A stretch of DNA of 64,000 bases, taken from positions 3,844,001 through 3,908,000 of the forward strand of contig NZ_CP021109.1 of NCBI RefSeq assembly GCF_002119725.1, in the 5' to 3' direction. Numbering within the stretch: the stretch's first letter is position 1; every line of letters begins with the position of its first letter. This document shows, in pieces, positions 8,270 through 17,056 of this stretch. Under the pieces are notes generated by a model. That model was not told where the DNA came from, ran no database searches, and was given only the letters and a program-made list of their open reading frames with translations. The stretch comes from Bordetella genomosp. 9. Its GTDB lineage: Bacteria > Pseudomonadota > Gammaproteobacteria > Burkholderiales > Burkholderiaceae_B. The translations under genes were made by a program, and so were the position numbers.

Positions 8270-9882
8270 CCGCCGCCTCGCCCGCCACGGCCCAGCCCGT
8301 CACCGTCTATGTCCCCCGGGACGCCGCCGCGCTCGCCGTAGGGGCGGAAGACGTCGTCCGCGCCATCGAAGCGGAATCGGCGCGCCGCGGCCAAGCCGTG
8401 CGCATCGTGCGCAACGGCTCGCGCGGACTGCTCTGGCTCGAACCCATGGTCGAAGTCCTCACGCCCGCGGGCCGCATGGCCTACGGCCCGGTGCAGGCCG
8501 ACGACGTGCCCGCCCTGTTCGAGGCGGGCTGGCTCCAGGGCGGCAGCCACGCCTTGGGACAGGGTCTGACGGAAGACATCCCTTATCTGAAACGGCAGGA
8601 ACGCCTGACCTTCGCGCGGGTGGGCATCACCGACCCGCTGAGTCTGGACGACTATCAGGCCCACGGCGGCCTGCAGGGCCTGCGGCGCGCGCTGGAAATG
8701 GCGCCGGCCGCCATCGTCGAGGAAGTGCAGACCTCGGGCCTGCGCGGGCGCGGCGGCGCGGCCTTTCCCACCGGCATCAAGTGGAAAACCGTGCTGACCA
8801 CGCCGGCGGAGCAGAAGTACATCGTCTGCAATGCCGACGAAGGCGATTCGGGCACCTTTGCCGACCGCCTGCTGATGGAAGGCGATCCCTATGTGCTGAT
8901 CGAAGGCATGGTCATCGCCGGGCTGGCCGTGAACGCCACGCAAGGCTACATCTACGTCCGCGCGGAGTATCCGCACGCCATCGCCGCGCTGCGCGAAGCG
9001 ATCGCGCGCGCGCAGCGGGCCGGATGGCTCGGCGCCGACATCCTGGGCAGCGGACGCCGCTTCGACCTGGAGGTGCGCGAGGGCGCCGGCGCCTATATCT
9101 GCGGCGAGGAAACGTCGCTGCTCGAAAGCCTGGAAGGCAAGCGCGGGGTGGTGCGGGCCAAGCCGCCGCTGCCCGCCATTTCCGGCCTGTTCGGCAAGCC
9201 GACGGTCATCAACAACGTAATTTCGCTGGCTTCCGTGCCGGTCATCCTGGCGCGCGGCGGCGCCTGGTATCGCGATTTCGGCGTGGGGCGTTCGCACGGC
9301 ACCCTGCCTTTCCAGCTCGCCGGCAACCTCAAGCACGGCGGCCTGGTGGAAAAGGCCTTCGGCCTGACGCTGCGCGAGCTGCTCTACGACTTCGGCGGCG
9401 GCAGCGCCTCGGGCCGCCCGCTGCGCGCGGTGCAGGTGGGCGGACCGCTGGGGGCCTACTTGCCCGAATCCCAATGGGATGTGCCGCTGGACTACGAAGC
9501 CTACGTCGGCATATCGGCAATGATCGGCCACGGCGGGCTGGTGGCTTTCGACGACACCGTGGACATGCAACGCATGGCGCGCTACGCCATGGAGTTCTGC
9601 GCCATCGAGTCCTGCGGCAAATGCACGCCGTGCCGCATCGGCTCCACGCGCGGGGTGGAGACCATCGACCGCATCGCCGCCCGCGGCGCCGACCACGAAC
9701 GCCAGGTCCATCTGTTGCGCGACCTTTGCGACACCATGCTGGGCGGTTCGCTGTGCGCCCTGGGCGGCATGGCGCCCTACCCCGTTCTTTCGGCCTTGAA
9801 TCATTTCCCCGGGGATTTCGGCATCGCGGCGCCCGAGACGGCGCAGCCGCAGCACCCCGAGCGTCCGGCGCGCCTGAGCTAA
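8266..9882 (+). CDS. fdsB: NAD-dependent formate dehydrogenase beta subunit (NuoF-like)
   Basis: 538 residues. It binds NAD and FMN and passes electrons from formate to NAD+. After an N-terminal domain of about 120 residues typical of FdsB/HoxF-like proteins, the NuoF core follows: GLRGRGGAAFPTG (NAD site) near residue 160, CNADEGDSGTF (FMN site) near 187, GAYICGEETSLLESLEG near 275 and the C-terminal [4Fe-4S] set ESCGKCTPCRIG near 447 with a further Cys about 40 residues later. The start overlaps fdsG by 4 bp; the frame is open further upstream, inside fdsG, but that is shadow. Confidence 0.93.
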   Translation: MTAASPATAQPVTVYVPRDAAALAVGAEDVVRAIEAESARRGQAVRIVRNGSRGLLWLEPMVEVLTPAGRMAYGPVQADDVPALFEAGWLQGGSHALGQGLTEDIPYLKRQERLTFARVGITDPLSLDDYQAHGGLQGLRRALEMAPAAIVEEVQTSGLRGRGGAAFPTGIKWKTVLTTPAEQKYIVCNADEGDSGTFADRLLMEGDPYVLIEGMVIAGLAVNATQGYIYVRAEYPHAIAALREAIARAQRAGWLGADILGSGRRFDLEVREGAGAYICGEETSLLESLEGKRGVVRAKPPLPAISGLFGKPTVINNVISLASVPVILARGGAWYRDFGVGRSHGTLPFQLAGNLKHGGLVEKAFGLTLRELLYDFGGGSASGRPLRAVQVGGPLGAYLPESQWDVPLDYEAYVGISAMIGHGGLVAFDDTVDMQRMARYAMEFCAIESCGKCTPCRIGSTRGVETIDRIAARGADHERQVHLLRDLCDTMLGGSLCALGGMAPYPVLSALNHFPGDFGIAAPETAQPQHPERPARLS

Positions 9883-9921
9883 GGCAGGCGCGCGGGTAAA
9901 AACAGTTTTGGAGACGCCACC

Positions 9922-12762
9922 ATGTTGGAAACGGTCATCAAGCGAGAGCGGGACTACGGCACGCCGGCGCGCGTGTCGGCGCAACTGGTCAGCCTGACCA
10001 TCGACGGACAGACCATCCGCGTACCCGCCGGCACGTCGGTGATGCGGGCGGCGGCGGAAGCCGGCATCAATATCCCGAAGCTCTGCGCCACCGACAGCCT
10101 GGAAGCCTTCGGCTCCTGCCGCCTGTGCCTGGTGGAGATAGACGGCCGCCGCGGCTATCCGGCATCCTGCACCACGCCGGTGGAAGAAGGCATGGTGGTG
10201 CGGACGGAAACGCCCAAGCTGCACGACCTGCGCCGCGGCGTGATGGAACTCTACATCTCCGACCATCCGCTGGATTGCCTGACCTGCCCCGCCAACGGCG
10301 ATTGCGAACTGCAGGACATGGCTGGCGTGGTGGGGCTGCGCGAGGTGCGCTACGGCTATGCCGGCGAAAACCACCTGAGCGACGCCAAGGACGAGTCCAA
10401 CCCCTACTTTTCCTACGATCCGTCCAAGTGCATCGTCTGCAGCCGATGCGTGCGCGCCTGCGAGGAAACCCAGGGCACGTTCGCGCTCACCATCTCGGGC
10501 AAGGGCTTCGCTTCGCGCGTGTCCGCCGGCCAGGACCAGCCCTTCATGGACAGCGAATGCGTATCGTGCGGCGCCTGTGTGCAGGCGTGCCCCACCGCGA
10601 CCCTGCAGGAAAAGACCGTCATCATGATGGGCCAGGCCGAGCATTCGGTCGTGACCACCTGCGCGTATTGCGGCGTGGGCTGCGGCTTCAAGGCCGAGAT
10701 GAAGGGACAGGAAGTGGTGCGCATGGTCCCGTGGAAAGACGGCCAGGCCAACCGCGGCCACTCCTGCGTGAAAGGACGCTTCGCCTGGGGCTACGCGACG
10801 CACAAGGAACGCGTCACCAAGCCCATGATCCGCAAACGCATCACCGATCCGTGGCGCGAAGTATCGTGGGAAGAAGCCATCGCCTACGCCGCCTCCGAGT
10901 TCAAGCGCATCCAGGCCGAGCACGGCCGCGATTCGATCGGCGGCATCACGTCTTCGCGCTGCACGAACGAAGAAACGTGGCTCGTGCAGAAACTGGTGCG
11001 GGCCGGTTTCGGCACCAATAACGTCGATACCTGCGCCCGCGTTTGCCACTCGCCGACCGGCTACGGGCTGAAGCAGACGCTCGGCGAGTCGGCCGGCACG
11101 CAGACGTTCGACTCCATCATGCATACCGACGTGGTCATGGTGATGGGCGCGAACCCCAGCAGCGCCCACCCGGTGTTCGCGTCGCGCCTGAAGCGCCGCC
11201 TGCGGGAGGGCGCGCGCCTGATCGTCATCGACCCCCGCCGCATCGAACTCGTGAATGCGCCGCATGTCAAGGCCGATTACCACCTGCAAGTCCGTCCAGG
11301 CACCAACGTCGCCCTCTTGTCCTCGATGGCCCACGTCATCGCGACCGAAGGCCTGATCGACGAAGCGTTCGTCGCCGCGCGCTGCGAAGCCAAGTCGTTC
11401 CAGCAATGGCGCGACTTCGTGTCCCTGCCGGAAAACTCGCCCGAGGCCATGGAGGCCGTCACCGGCGTGCCGGCCGCGGCGGTGCGCGGCGCGGCGCGGC
11501 TCTACGCCACCGGCGGCAACGCGGCGATCTACTACGGCCTGGGCGTCACGGAACACAGCCAGGGCTCGACCACCGTAATGGGCATCGCCAACCTGGCCAT
11601 GGCGACCGGCAACATCGGCCGCGAAGGCGTGGGCGTGAACCCGCTGCGCGGCCAGAACAACGTGCAGGGCTCGTGCGACATGGGGTCCTTCCCTCACGAG
11701 CTGCCGGGCTACCGCCATATCTCGGACGACACCGTGCGCGGTGAGTTCGAGCGCGACTGGGGTGTGACGCTGCAGCCCGAGCCGGGCCTGCGCATCCCGA
11801 ATATGTTCGACGCGGCGCTGTCCGGCACGTTCAAGGGCCTGTACGTGCAGGGCGAGGACATCGTCCAGTCGGATCCGAACACCCAGCACGTGGCCGCCGC
11901 CCTGGCCGCCATGGAGTGCATCGTCATCCAGGACCTGTTCCTGAACGAAACGGCCAAGTACGCGCACGTCTTCCTGCCCGGCTCGTCCTTCCTGGAGAAG
12001 GACGGCACCTTCACCAACGCCGAACGGCGCATCTCGCGCGTGCGCAAGGTGATGGAGCCGCGCAACGGCAAGTCGGACTGGGAAATCACCATGGATCTTT
12101 CCAACGCCATGGGCTACCCGATGCACTACAGCCACCCGCGCGAAATCATGGAGGAAATCGCGCGGCTGACGCCCACCTTCGCCGGCGTCACGTACGAGAA
12201 ACTGGATCGCCTGGGCAGCGTGCAGTGGCCCTGCAACGACCAGGCGCCGGAGGGCACCCCCATCATGCACGTGGACGAGTTCGTGCGCGGCAAGGGCCGT
12301 TTCATGATCACGAAGTACGTGCCCAGCGAGGAACGCAGCACGCGCAAGTATCCCCTGCTGCTCACCACCGGCCGCATCCTGTCGCAGTACAACGTCGGCG
12401 CGCAGACGCGCCGCACCCCCAACGTCATGTGGCACAGCGAGGACCTGCTGGAGATCCATCCGCAGGATGCCGAAGACCGCGGCATTGTCGATGGCGACTG
12501 GGTCGGCGTGCAAAGCCGGGCCGGCGAAACCGTGCTGCGCGCGGTGCTGACCGACCGCGTGCAGCCGGGCGTGGTCTACACCACCTTCCACTTCCCGGAA
12601 TCGGGCGCCAACGTGGTGACCACGGACAATTCCGATTGGGCCACGAACTGCCCGGAATACAAGGTGACGGCGGTACAGGTGATGCGGGTGTCTCAGCCTT
12701 CGGAATGGCAACGGCAGTGGACCCGATTCAGTGAAATCCAGCAGAAGCTGCTTTTGGGATAG
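9922..12762 (+). CDS. fdsA: NAD-dependent formate dehydrogenase alpha subunit, molybdenum catalytic subunit
   Basis: 946 residues. It oxidises formate to CO2 at a bis-MGD molybdenum centre. In order: N-terminal [2Fe-2S] domain (CRLCLVEI near 68), His/Cys cluster region (CLTCPANGDCELQ near 117), two [4Fe-4S] motifs (CIVCSRCVRAC near 171 and CVSCGACVQAC near 214), the [4Fe-4S] motif CAYCGVGC near 247 and the molybdopterin oxidoreductase body with a dinucleotide-binding C-terminal domain. The metal ligand is cysteine, residue 375, followed by His 376 in ARVCHSPT, where E. coli FdhF has selenocysteine. The gene is 39 bp after fdsB and has GGAGA upstream. Confidence 0.96.
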   Translation: MLETVIKRERDYGTPARVSAQLVSLTIDGQTIRVPAGTSVMRAAAEAGINIPKLCATDSLEAFGSCRLCLVEIDGRRGYPASCTTPVEEGMVVRTETPKLHDLRRGVMELYISDHPLDCLTCPANGDCELQDMAGVVGLREVRYGYAGENHLSDAKDESNPYFSYDPSKCIVCSRCVRACEETQGTFALTISGKGFASRVSAGQDQPFMDSECVSCGACVQACPTATLQEKTVIMMGQAEHSVVTTCAYCGVGCGFKAEMKGQEVVRMVPWKDGQANRGHSCVKGRFAWGYATHKERVTKPMIRKRITDPWREVSWEEAIAYAASEFKRIQAEHGRDSIGGITSSRCTNEETWLVQKLVRAGFGTNNVDTCARVCHSPTGYGLKQTLGESAGTQTFDSIMHTDVVMVMGANPSSAHPVFASRLKRRLREGARLIVIDPRRIELVNAPHVKADYHLQVRPGTNVALLSSMAHVIATEGLIDEAFVAARCEAKSFQQWRDFVSLPENSPEAMEAVTGVPAAAVRGAARLYATGGNAAIYYGLGVTEHSQGSTTVMGIANLAMATGNIGREGVGVNPLRGQNNVQGSCDMGSFPHELPGYRHISDDTVRGEFERDWGVTLQPEPGLRIPNMFDAALSGTFKGLYVQGEDIVQSDPNTQHVAAALAAMECIVIQDLFLNETAKYAHVFLPGSSFLEKDGTFTNAERRISRVRKVMEPRNGKSDWEITMDLSNAMGYPMHYSHPREIMEEIARLTPTFAGVTYEKLDRLGSVQWPCNDQAPEGTPIMHVDEFVRGKGRFMITKYVPSEERSTRKYPLLLTTGRILSQYNVGAQTRRTPNVMWHSEDLLEIHPQDAEDRGIVDGDWVGVQSRAGETVLRAVLTDRVQPGVVYTTFHFPESGANVVTTDNSDWATNCPEYKVTAVQVMRVSQPSEWQRQWTRFSEIQQKLLLG

Positions 12763-12768
12763 ACCCAC

Positions 12769-12957
12769 CCCCGAAGCGCTGTCGCGCTTCCCCCTCAAGG
12801 GGGCGACGCTGGCGGACCGGCGGAGCCGGATCCGCGGCGTCCCCGATCGGGGGCAGCGCTGGTGGACCGGCGGAGCCGGATCCGCGGCGTCCCCGATCGG
12901 GGGGCAGCGCTGGTGGACGGGCGGAGCCGGATCCGCGGCGTCCGGGATCGGGGCGGC
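12769..12957 (+). repeat. GC-rich repeat with three tandem 50-bp units between fdsA and fdhD
   Basis: After a leader at 12769-12807 containing the hairpin CCCCCT-CA-AGGGGG, three near-identical units follow: 12808-12857, 12858-12908 and 12909-12957. Units 1 and 2 differ by a couple of bases; the third is more diverged at its end. Each contains GCCGGATCCGCGGCGTCC. An inverted relative stands at 7617-7688. The frame of fdhD is open through the whole array, which creates a false N-terminal extension. Similar GC-rich intergenic repeats are, from memory, common in Bordetella and Achromobacter genomes. Confidence 0.85.
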
Positions 12958-13021
12958 GGCGTGCGCTGAGTGGGGTGGGCGGGTGATTTCGACTGGGCGT
13001 GGGCGGTGTCTGGGGCGATGG

Positions 13022-13864
13022 ATGGATATGGATACAGAGGACACAGCGGCTCCTTCGACGGCCGTGCGCGCGCGGGTGCTGCGCATCCGCCGGGGCGTGC
13101 TGGACGCCGCGGCGCAGATCGATGCGCTGGCGCAGGAGACGCCGATTGCGCTCGAGTACAACGGAATCAGCCACGCGACGATGCTGGCGACGCCCGCCGA
13201 CCTGGAGGACTTCGCCATCGGGTTTTCGATCACCGAGGGCATCGTGGACAGCGCGCGCGACGTGCGGGACATCGAGCTGCGCGCGGACGAAGACGGCGTC
13301 GTGGTGGCGCTGACGATCTCCAGCGCCTGCCAGGCGCGGCTGAAGGAACGCCGGCGGGCGCTGTCCGGCCGGACCGGCTGCGGACTGTGCGGAGTGGAAA
13401 CGCTGCCCGAGGTGCTGCGCGACATCCCGCCAGTCGCGGCCGCTCCCCGCGTGGCGGCGGCCGCCGTCTTCAAGGCCATGCGCGCGATGCGCGATCGCCA
13501 GCCGCTGCACGGCCTGACCGGCGCGACGCATGCGGCGGCCTGGGCGGATGCCGGCGGGGAGGTCATCCTGGTGCGCGAAGACGTGGGCCGGCACAATGCT
13601 TTGGACAAGCTGATCGGTGCGCTGGCCCGGCGGCCCGGACAGGACCCGGCGCGTACGGGCGCCGGAATGATCGTGGTATCCAGCCGCGCCAGCTTCGAAA
13701 TGGTGCAGAAAACCGCCGCTGCCGGCGTAGGGGTGCTGTCCGCGGTGTCGGCGCCCACGGCACTGGCGCAGCGGCTGGCCGAACGGCTCAATATCGCGCT
13801 GCTGGGTTTCATGCGCGACGACGACGCGACGTTGTACGCGCACCCGGAACGCATCGCGGCATAA
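13022..13864 (+). CDS. fdhD: Formate dehydrogenase accessory sulfurtransferase FdhD
   Basis: 280 residues. FdhD delivers sulfur from IscS to the molybdenum cofactor of formate dehydrogenase. The essential CxxC loop is seen as GCGLCGVETL near residue 120, with the usual PIALEYNGISHATMLATP start, EDFAIGFSITEGIV, and the C-terminal REDVGRHNALDKLIG and SSRASFEMVQK motifs. The frame is open from 12731, but translation of the tandem repeat upstream is low-complexity and unlike FdhD. ATG 13022 (or 13028) with GGGGCG just before it is therefore taken as the start. It lies inside the fds operon, where FdsC/FdhD is expected. Confidence 0.9.
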   Translation: MDMDTEDTAAPSTAVRARVLRIRRGVLDAAAQIDALAQETPIALEYNGISHATMLATPADLEDFAIGFSITEGIVDSARDVRDIELRADEDGVVVALTISSACQARLKERRRALSGRTGCGLCGVETLPEVLRDIPPVAAAPRVAAAAVFKAMRAMRDRQPLHGLTGATHAAAWADAGGEVILVREDVGRHNALDKLIGALARRPGQDPARTGAGMIVVSSRASFEMVQKTAAAGVGVLSAVSAPTALAQRLAERLNIALLGFMRDDDATLYAHPERIAA

Positions 13865-13884
13865 CGACGAGGACAGGAACAGGC

Positions 13885-14142
13885 ATGGACATCGGCAATC
13901 TCATACGCATGGCCAACCGCATCGGCGACTTCTTCGACGCCATGCCGGACCGCGAGGAAGCCATCGACAACGTAGCGGGCCATATCCGCAAATTCTGGGA
14001 GCCGCGCATGCGCGCCGAATTGCTCGACTTCCTGTCGCGCCAGCCCGACGGCATGCTTGGCGAGACCCGGCTCAGCCCCATCGTGCTCGAAGCGGTCGCC
14101 CGCCATCGCGAGGCGCTGACCCCGAAGACGGCGGTCCACTGA
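13885..14142 (+). CDS. fdsD: Formate dehydrogenase delta subunit FdsD
   Basis: 85 residues, matching the small FdsD/FdhD2 family (NAD-dependent formate dehydrogenase delta subunit). Recognisable features are LIRMANRIGDFF near the start, HIRKFWEPRMR near residue 33 and LSPIVLEAVARH near the end. FdsD is needed for a fully active or stable fds complex in other betaproteobacteria. It follows fdhD after 20 bp, with AGGAACAGGC before the ATG, so it completes an fdsG-B-A-fdhD-D order. Confidence 0.88.
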   Translation: MDIGNLIRMANRIGDFFDAMPDREEAIDNVAGHIRKFWEPRMRAELLDFLSRQPDGMLGETRLSPIVLEAVARHREALTPKTAVH

Positions 14143-14275
14143 CGCGGCGGGGTCGGGAATACGATCCGCCGGCGGATTCGCATCGCGGCGGGGACATAAG
14201 AAAACGGAAAAGGCGCGCACTTTTCGCTATCGTTCGACGTCGTTCCGGTCCAACCAAAGACCAAGAGGAGAAGAC

Positions 14276-15949
14276 ATGAGCACAGCCACTACGCTGGACA
14301 TACCGGCCCGCAAGCCGGGCTTTCTGGACAAGGAAAGAACCATCGCGGGACCCGGCTACAACCGCTGGCTGGTGCCGCCCGCCGCGCTGGCGATCCACCT
14401 GTGCATTGGCATGGCGTACGGCTTTTCGGTGTTCTGGCTGCCGCTGTCCAAGGCGCTGGGCGGCACGGCGCCGCTGGCCTGCCCGGCCGACATGAGCCTG
14501 GCCGCGGAGCTGTTCACCACCAGCTGCGACTGGCGCATCTCCAGCATGACGATCACCTACATCCTGTTCTTCGTGCTGCTCGGATGCTCAGCCGCCATAT
14601 GGGGCGGCTGGCTGGAACATGCCGGCCCGCGCAAGGCGGGCATCGTCTCGGCCGTGTGCTGGTGCGGCGGACTGGTCATCTCGGCGATCGGCGTGTATCT
14701 GCACCAGTTGTGGATGCTATGGGTGGGCTCCGGCGTGATCGGCGGCGTGGGCCTGGGGCTGGGCTATATCTCGCCGGTGAGTACATTGATCAAATGGTTC
14801 CCGGACAGGCGCGGCATGGCCACCGGGATGGCGATCATGGGCTTCGGCGGGGGCGCGATGGTCGGCGCGCCGCTGGCCAATCTGCTGATGCGCCATTACG
14901 CCACCGCCAACTCTCCGGGAGTGTGGGAAACCTTCCTGACCATGGCCGTCATCTACGCCCTGTTCATGACGGGCGGCGCGCTGGCGTATCGCGTGCCGGC
15001 GTCGAACTGGAAGCCCGAGGGCTGGACCCCGCCGGCAACGCAAACCAAAAACGCCATGATCACGCACGGCCACGTCCACGTGAAAAAGATCTGGGGCGTG
15101 CCGCAGTTCTGGCTGGTGTGGCTGGTGCTGTGCCTGAACGTGACCGCCGGCATCGGTATCCTGGGCATGGCCTCGCCGCTGCTGCAGGAAGTCTTCGCCG
15201 GCAAGCTGATCGGGCAGGACAGCCTGACCTTCTCCCAATTGAACAAGGAGCAGCTCGCCGCCATCGCGACGATCGCCGCCGGCTTCACGGGCCTGCTCAG
15301 TCTGTTCAATATCGGCGGGCGCTTCGCATGGGCCAGCTTTTCGGACAAGCTCGGCCGCAAGATGACCTACTGCGTGTTCTTCGTGCTGGGCCTGATCCTG
15401 TACGCGTCGATTCCGTGGTCGGCGCACGCGGGACACCTGGCGCTGTTCGTGGGCGCCTTCTGCATCATCCTGTCCATGTACGGCGGCGGCTTCGCCACGG
15501 TGCCGGCCTATCTGGCGGACCTGTTCGGCACCCAGATGGTCGGCGCCATCCACGGCCGGCTGCTGACGGCCTGGTCCGCCGCCGGCATCTTCGGGCCCAT
15601 CCTGATCAGCTACCTGCGCGAGTACCAGCTATCCATCGGCGTGCCGCGCGCCCAGGTGTACGACATCACCATGTACATCCTGGCCGGCATCCTGGTGGTA
15701 GGTCTGCTGTGCAACCTGGCCGTGCGTCCCGTCAATCCCAAGCACTTCATGAGCGAGGAGGAACTGGCCAAGGAAAAAGCCCTGGCGCACGAGCGCGCCA
15801 TTGCGGCCGAGGCCGAAACGCAGGCCGGCGGGATCAATGGCGGGCGCACGCCCACCGTGGTTGTCGCCCTGGCATGGGCCTGCGTCGGCATTCCCCTGGC
15901 CTGGGGCATCTGGGTGACCCTGCAGCAGGCGGTGGTCCTGTTCCGCTGA
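14276..15949 (+). CDS. MFS carrier of the oxalate/formate antiporter (OFA) family
   Basis: 557 residues with about 12 to 14 membrane helices. The N-terminal half carries LGLGYISPVSTLIKWFPDRRGMATGMA near residue 160, the OFA-family hallmark, and WASFSDKLGRK near 350 is the second-half MFS loop. There is a longer central loop (residues 240-265) and an extra hydrophobic segment at the C-terminus after EELAKEKALAHERA. AAGAGGAG precedes the ATG. Position 133 bp after fdsD suggests import or export of formate, oxalate or a related acid, but OFA members have several substrates. Confidence 0.8.
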   Translation: MSTATTLDIPARKPGFLDKERTIAGPGYNRWLVPPAALAIHLCIGMAYGFSVFWLPLSKALGGTAPLACPADMSLAAELFTTSCDWRISSMTITYILFFVLLGCSAAIWGGWLEHAGPRKAGIVSAVCWCGGLVISAIGVYLHQLWMLWVGSGVIGGVGLGLGYISPVSTLIKWFPDRRGMATGMAIMGFGGGAMVGAPLANLLMRHYATANSPGVWETFLTMAVIYALFMTGGALAYRVPASNWKPEGWTPPATQTKNAMITHGHVHVKKIWGVPQFWLVWLVLCLNVTAGIGILGMASPLLQEVFAGKLIGQDSLTFSQLNKEQLAAIATIAAGFTGLLSLFNIGGRFAWASFSDKLGRKMTYCVFFVLGLILYASIPWSAHAGHLALFVGAFCIILSMYGGGFATVPAYLADLFGTQMVGAIHGRLLTAWSAAGIFGPILISYLREYQLSIGVPRAQVYDITMYILAGILVVGLLCNLAVRPVNPKHFMSEEELAKEKALAHERAIAAEAETQAGGINGGRTPTVVVALAWACVGIPLAWGIWVTLQQAVVLFR

Positions 15950-15950
15950 T

Positions 15951-15987
15951 GAAAAAGGCGCTGGCGCGGATTGCCCGCTCCAGCGCC
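15951..15987 (-). terminator. Rho-independent terminator downstream of the universal stress gene
   Basis: Perfect 8-bp arms GGCGCTGG (15957-15964) and CCAGCGCC (15980-15987) with a 15-base loop. Read on the - strand the stem is followed by TTTTTC, the normal layout for ending transcription of the gene at 16033-16494. Confidence 0.75.
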
Positions 15988-16002
15988 CTGGACGCTGCGA
16001 CA

Positions 16003-16020
16003 CCGGATCGCGCGATCCGG
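16003..16020. repeat. Perfect 18-bp palindrome
   Basis: CCGGATCGC followed directly by its reverse complement GCGATCCGG, 12 bp beyond the universal stress stop codon. It may be part of the transcript end or a protein site; nothing in the sequence decides this. Confidence 0.6.
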
Positions 16021-16032
16021 CGCGTCCGCCGA

Positions 16033-16494
16033 TTACTTCTCTTCTTTCACGCGGTAGACCAGTACCGCGACATGGGCCAGCGAAAGCACCTTGGCCGTGA
16101 CGCTGCCCAGAAGCAGCCGCGACAGGCCGCTACGCCCGTGGCTGCCGATGAAGATCAGGTCGCAGCCGCAATCGGTGGCGGCCTGGACGATGCCTTCGGC
16201 CACATTGAAATTGGAAACGGCGCGCGAAATCGCCTTCACGTTGGCGGTCTCGGCCCGGTCCATGACGTGCTTCAGATAGCGCTTGGACTGTTCGGCCGAC
16301 GCCTTTTCGTAGTCTTCGTCCGTGATGGCATAGGCCGCGGCCATGCCGTCGAAACCGATGGTCGCCGCGAAAGGCTGCGTGACGTGCAGCGCGACGACCT
16401 CGGCGCCCGTCGAACGGGCGAAGCACACCCCCGCATTCGCCGCCTGCGCGGACAGCGGGGACCCGTCGGTGGGAATGAGGATCTTCTTGAACAT
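16033..16494 (-). CDS. Universal stress protein, UspA family
   Basis: 153 residues, one Usp domain. It begins MFKKILIPTDGS and carries the nucleotide-binding signature GSHGRSGLSRLLLGSVT near residue 117, the G-2X-G-9X-G-S/T pattern of ATP-binding members. The ATG is preceded by AAGGAGAAAGGCC-like sequence. It is a single gene with its own terminator, convergent with the OFA carrier. Specific role unknown. Confidence 0.9.
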   Translation of the reverse strand: MFKKILIPTDGSPLSAQAANAGVCFARSTGAEVVALHVTQPFAATIGFDGMAAAYAITDEDYEKASAEQSKRYLKHVMDRAETANVKAISRAVSNFNVAEGIVQAATDCGCDLIFIGSHGRSGLSRLLLGSVTAKVLSLAHVAVLVYRVKEEK

Positions 16495-16577
16495 GGCCTT
16501 TCTCCTTACGGGGTATTGGTGTCCCCATCCTACCGGAAAAGCCGCAACTGCAGCGCATCGGAACGGGATGCCACCCT

Positions 16578-16931
16578 CTACCCTTGAGCGCCCATTTGCT
16601 GGGCCGCCATAAACAGGTTCGTGCAGCGCGTACCCGTCCGGCAGTACGCCAGCACCGGCGCCGGCAGGCTCTGCAGCAGCTTGCTGAAACGCACGACGTC
16701 GTCGGCCGTCATGCCGCCGCTGACGACGGGCTGATACTCCACTTTCAAACCGGCGTTCAGGGCCGCTTCCGACACCTGCGCCGCGGTGGGCTGGTCCGGA
16801 CCGCCCTCGTAATCCGGGCGGTTGATGATGACGCTCTTGAAACCCGCGGCGGCCACCGCCGCCATATCGTCGGGCGACAGCTGCGGCGCGACGGCGAAGG
16901 TTTCGGTGAGTCGATTGATGGGAACGGACAT
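16578..16931 (-). CDS. TIGR01244-family sulfurtransferase / phosphatase-like protein
   Basis: 117 residues. It matches the small domain found alone or fused to metallo-beta-lactamase proteins (Blh-type), with a dual-specificity-phosphatase or rhodanese-like active-site loop YCRTGTRC (Cys-x5-Arg) near residue 95. The N-terminal half reads LSPDDMAAVAAAGFKSVIINRPDYEGG, typical of the family. Members are linked to sulfide or persulfide handling. It is preceded by AGGAAAGCC before the ATG and stands between usp and the MocR gene. Confidence 0.85.
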   Translation of the reverse strand: MSVPINRLTETFAVAPQLSPDDMAAVAAAGFKSVIINRPDYEGGPDQPTAAQVSEAALNAGLKVEYQPVVSGGMTADDVVRFSKLLQSLPAPVLAYCRTGTRCTNLFMAAQQMGAQG

Positions 16932-17056
16932 GGCTTTCCTCGATTGATCGGCCGCTCGGCGGGACGGACCCGGGCGCGGCAAGACGGTAAACGGAGGTCT
17001 CCAGTATAGGTCCCGGCGGGGAAGCGATGACGTGGACAGGGCCGGGGAACCGATGA

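Noticed and set aside
11035..11055. Selenocysteine at the molybdenum site of FdsA
   Set aside because: The codon at 11044-11046 is TGC (Cys), not TGA, and there is no SECIS-like hairpin need.
12808..12957. Three 50-bp repeats considered as a CRISPR array
   Set aside because: The units are contiguous with no unique spacers, and there are no cas genes.
8248..14220. An open frame of almost 2,000 codons on the - strand, antisense to fdsB, fdsA, fdhD and fdsD
   Set aside because: The + strand products are unmistakable enzymes with intact motifs. The antisense frame is a by-product of high third-position GC; its translation is His/Arg/Ala/Gly-rich and resembles nothing I know.
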